Shown one piece after another: positions 61,783-64,000 of a DNA stretch of 64,000 nucleotides. The position numbers and the translations under genes were made by a program. Source of the stretch: an uncultured Sphingomonadaceae bacterium (GTDB lineage: Bacteria > Pseudomonadota > Alphaproteobacteria > Sphingomonadales > Sphingomonadaceae). Within the stretch, counting starts at the first letter, position 1, and each line of letters begins with the position of its first letter. The notes beneath the pieces are model-generated. The model searched no databases. It worked only from the letters and a program-made list of their open reading frames with translations, and was not told where the DNA came from. Location: contig CANLUL010000001.1 of the NCBI GenBank assembly GCA_947494305.1, forward strand, positions 682,001 through 746,000, written 5' to 3'.

Positions 61783-63113
61783 CCGATATCTCCTTCGTTT
61801 CTGGCGATGGTGGCCGTCACGCTCATGTTCATGCTGACATTGGCTACCGTTCGCATGATATCAGGGAATGTCTCAATCGCCAAAAGAAGAACCAATGGTT
61901 CGATCGGAATACCCATGGCCATGCAAATGGGCGCTATTGAAGTAATGAAACTAATCGAACCGGGTAGGCTGACCGCACCCATGGTGGTGATAGCGGCGAC
62001 GACCAACCCAATTGCCAAGGCAGCAAAGCCAAGTTCGATACCCATCAGATGAGCAACGTAAATAGCAACGGCAAGATTCATGCAGGGACCCGTTGCTCGG
62101 AACAGGGCCACCGCAATTGGCAATACAACATCTGCCGATCGCTCTCCGACGCCCATCGCTTTTACGCCGCTTACCATGGCAGGCAGGGAAGCCAAAGAGC
62201 TTTGGGTTGAGATTGCTACGGCTTGTGCCGGGGCTGAAGCTCGGAAAAAAGCAACCGGCCCTTTTCCCGCCGCCAGCCAGGTCATGACATAACTGAGCAG
62301 CCAGATAACGGCACCGATACTGCTTACTATAACGACATAATGTAGTAGTGCGCCAAAAGCTGCCAGACCCGCTTTCGCGCCAACACCCAAGGCAAGCGCG
62401 AATACCCCGATTGGGGCCAGCGCCAAAACCCACTGGATGATAATCAGCAAAGCATCACCCAGTGCATTGAAAAAATTGTCGAGCAGAACCCGCTGCTTTT
62501 CGGGCAGACGGGATATCGCGAATGCAAAGGCTAGTGCAAAGATCATAAGAGGAAGGACAGCATCTTCCGCTGCCGCAGCAATTGCATTCGTAGGAATTAG
62601 GGCGCGCAAAAATTCTGTGAAAGGTGGAACGTCGCCCGGAGATTCCACATCTCCTAAAGCAGAGCGTAAGGCAGATGCCGCGTCAATATCTAGCGGGAAC
62701 AGCTGTAACAGAGCTGGAGTAGCGAATGCCGCCATTGCGGATGAACACCACAATATGAAGATCATGAAGAAAATAGCTTTTGCCGTCATTGTCCCGGCAC
62801 GGGCCATGGCTGCGGCTTTCCCTATACCAACGACCAACAAGGTGAAGACCAAAGGAATAACCGTCATGCGCAACGCATTTAGCCACATGTTTCCGACAAC
62901 ATCAGCTGCGTTTACCAGCCATTCGGATTTTGTTCCCACAGATAAGCCGATCAAGACACCAGCGATAAGAGCAAAGAGAATGATAAGTGCTTTTTTGATA
63001 GAACAAGTCCCCGATATTTTTAGATATGTTGAACCACGCCCAGTCTGGTCTGGCAAGCCATGATTGGATGTAAATTGGCGCAAAAGCAGTTTTCTGGCTT
63101 GGTTTGTCGGCAT
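61779..63113 (-). CDS. Dicarboxylate/amino acid:cation symporter (DAACS)
   Basis: About 444 residues with ATG 63113 as start, although this lacks a good ribosome binding site; the first clear membrane helix begins at [18 protein letters not shown]. The frame upstream to 63293 overlaps glmM and is rejected. The DctA/GltP landmarks are [13 protein letters not shown] (serine-rich hairpin), [19 protein letters not shown] and [14 protein letters not shown]. It takes up glutamate, aspartate or C4-dicarboxylates with Na+ or H+. Downstream aldo/keto reductase is coupled by ATGA. It is divergent from glmM, with only 51 bases between the two start codons. Confidence 0.9.
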   Translation of the reverse strand: MPTNQARKLLLRQFTSNHGLPDQTGRGSTYLKISGTCSIKKALIILFALIAGVLIGLSVGTKSEWLVNAADVVGNMWLNALRMTVIPLVFTLLVVGIGKAAAMARAGTMTAKAIFFMIFILWCSSAMAAFATPALLQLFPLDIDAASALRSALGDVESPGDVPPFTEFLRALIPTNAIAAAAEDAVLPLMIFALAFAFAISRLPEKQRVLLDNFFNALGDALLIIIQWVLALAPIGVFALALGVGAKAGLAAFGALLHYVVIVSSIGAVIWLLSYVMTWLAAGKGPVAFFRASAPAQAVAISTQSSLASLPAMVSGVKAMGVGERSADVVLPIAVALFRATGPCMNLAVAIYVAHLMGIELGFAALAIGLVVAAITTMGAVSLPGSISFITSIAPICMAMGIPIEPLVLLLAIETFPDIMRTVANVSMNMSVTATIARNEGDIG

Positions 63114-63164
63114 CCTATCGGCTAAGGCCGTAAAAAAGTGGCATAACCCGGAAAGTGGTTTGAA

Positions 63165-64000
63165 ATGGCTAAGAAATTTTTTGGTACAGACGGCATCAGA
63201 GGTCTGACCAACACACACCCTATGACGGCTGAAATTGCGATGAAAGTTGGGCAAGCCGCCGGGCGTCATTTCGTACGCGGCGATCATCGGCATCGGGTGG
63301 TTATTGGAAAAGACACCAGGCTTTCAGGCTATATGATGGAAAACGCATTGGTTGCGGGCTTCACCAGTGTGGGAATGGATGTAGTGCAGGTTGGTCCCAT
63401 GCCAACACCGGCAGTCGCATTGTTAACACGATCAATGCGCGCTGATCTTGGCGTCATGATATCAGCCAGCCATAATCCATTTCATGACAATGGTATAAAG
63501 CTGTTTGGGCCAGATGGATTCAAGCTTTCCGACGAAGATGAAATGAAGATTGAGTCCTATTTGGAGGAAGATGCCCAATTGGCGGAAGCCGCCGACATTG
63601 GTCGCGCCAAGCGGTTTGAAGATGCAAGAGGGCGTTATATTCACGCTATCAAAATGTCATTACCGGAACATATCAGGCTCGATGGTCTAAAGATTGTTTG
63701 TGATTGCGCGAATGGCGCGGCTTACGAAGTCGCGCCATCTGTATTTTGGGAATTGGGTGCCGAAGTAATTACAATAGGTGTCAGTCCTAATGGACTGAAC
63801 ATAAATGATAAATGCGGATCAACTGATGTGACCGCCTTGCAGGAAACTGTGGTTGCCAGTGGTGCCCATATTGGCATTGCATTGGACGGAGACGCTGATC
63901 GGTTGATAGTAGTCGATGAAAAAGGTCAGATTGTTGACGGTGATCAGCTCATGGCCCTCATCGGCTGGAGCTGGAGCCGCAATGGATTGCTGCGCGGAGA
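63165..64000 (+). CDS. glmM: Phosphoglucosamine mutase, N-terminal part
   Basis: An open frame from ATG 63165 to the window end without a stop, about 278 residues of the usual 445. It starts [16 protein letters not shown], contains the phosphoserine loop [19 protein letters not shown] (Ser of SASHNP is the catalytic phosphoserine) and the metal-binding loop [13 protein letters not shown]. It converts glucosamine-6-phosphate to glucosamine-1-phosphate for UDP-GlcNAc, so feeds peptidoglycan and lipid A. GGAAAG precedes the start. Confidence 0.97.
   Translation, partial: MAKKFFGTDGIRGLTNTHPMTAEIAMKVGQAAGRHFVRGDHRHRVVIGKDTRLSGYMMENALVAGFTSVGMDVVQVGPMPTPAVALLTRSMRADLGVMISASHNPFHDNGIKLFGPDGFKLSDEDEMKIESYLEEDAQLAEAADIGRAKRFEDARGRYIHAIKMSLPEHIRLDGLKIVCDCANGAAYEVAPSVFWELGAEVITIGVSPNGLNINDKCGSTDVTALQETVVASGAHIGIALDGDADRLIVVDEKGQIVDGDQLMALIGWSWSRNGLLRG

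Noticed and set aside
62437-63063. 208-codon open frame antisense to the dicarboxylate symporter
   Set aside because: Shadow of a membrane-protein gene; no recognisable domain or ribosome binding site.
63114-63293. N-terminal extension of the symporter frame
   Set aside because: It runs through the start of glmM on the opposite strand, is not hydrophobic and has no family match.
1-64000. tRNA, rRNA, CRISPR arrays, insertion sequences or phage genes
   Set aside because: None recognised on reading; no transposase-like proteins, terminal inverted repeats or spaced direct repeats were found, though a tRNA scan could not be run.

Overview
The window is a compact, roughly 50% G+C stretch of an alphaproteobacterial chromosome. 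A marine-type sphingomonad (Sphingorhabdus/Parasphingorhabdus-like) is the best guess. The reasons are the dense accessory catabolic genes (SDRs, GST, Rieske oxygenase, TonB receptor), the XrtA/PEP-CTERM regulators PrsK/PrsR/PrsT, a type-B PutA without the DNA-binding domain, and the rubrerythrin/Fe-S/DUF3501 cassette. The taxon is inferred; no rRNA or tRNA gene was seen.

Region 1 (1-14.7 kb) is an apparent degradation island. It holds two CurA-like reductases at its edges, a quinol-monooxygenase-like protein, four SDRs in strictly alternating orientation, an NTF2/SnoaL-like protein, two related VOC proteins, a GST, a Rieske oxygenase alpha subunit, a hotdog thioesterase, a TonB-dependent receptor and an orphan molybdopterin oxidoreductase. 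The substrate cannot be read from sequence. The set fits uptake (receptor), ring attack (Rieske), alcohol/ketone interconversion (SDRs), GST/VOC chemistry and CoA-thioester release.

Region 2 (14.8-24.8 kb) is a co-directional neutral-lipid cluster: HAD phosphatase-PlsC fusion, PlsB-type acyltransferase, wax ester synthase/DGAT, DUF3336 patatin lipase, monoacylglycerol-lipase-like hydrolase, a membrane-anchored alpha/beta hydrolase and GpsA. It could cover most steps from glycerol-3-phosphate to triacylglycerol or wax ester and back. PutA and a divergent Lrp regulator follow.

Region 3 (28.8-46.5 kb) is mixed: a short RadC-like protein, thyA, an AraC/NmrA/DUF1772/beta-lactamase-like cassette, a methyltransferase, a tandem pair of undescribed exported paralogues, an FMN hydroxyacid dehydrogenase, CreD, a zinc metallopeptidase, 3-hydroxybutyrate dehydrogenase, an M20 hydrolase, and a rubrerythrin/Fe-S/DUF3501 operon with a promoter-overlapping palindrome and a strong intercistronic hairpin.

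Region 4 (46.5-64 kb) starts with an ScfR-type regulator, then the exopolysaccharide sugar transferase-prsK-prsR-prsT block (no exosortase gene in view). It continues with GntR, nitroreductase, a POT peptide transporter, two amidohydrolases (the second without the metal-binding His pair), an aldo/keto reductase with a dicarboxylate-type symporter, and the 5' part of glmM, cut by the window end.
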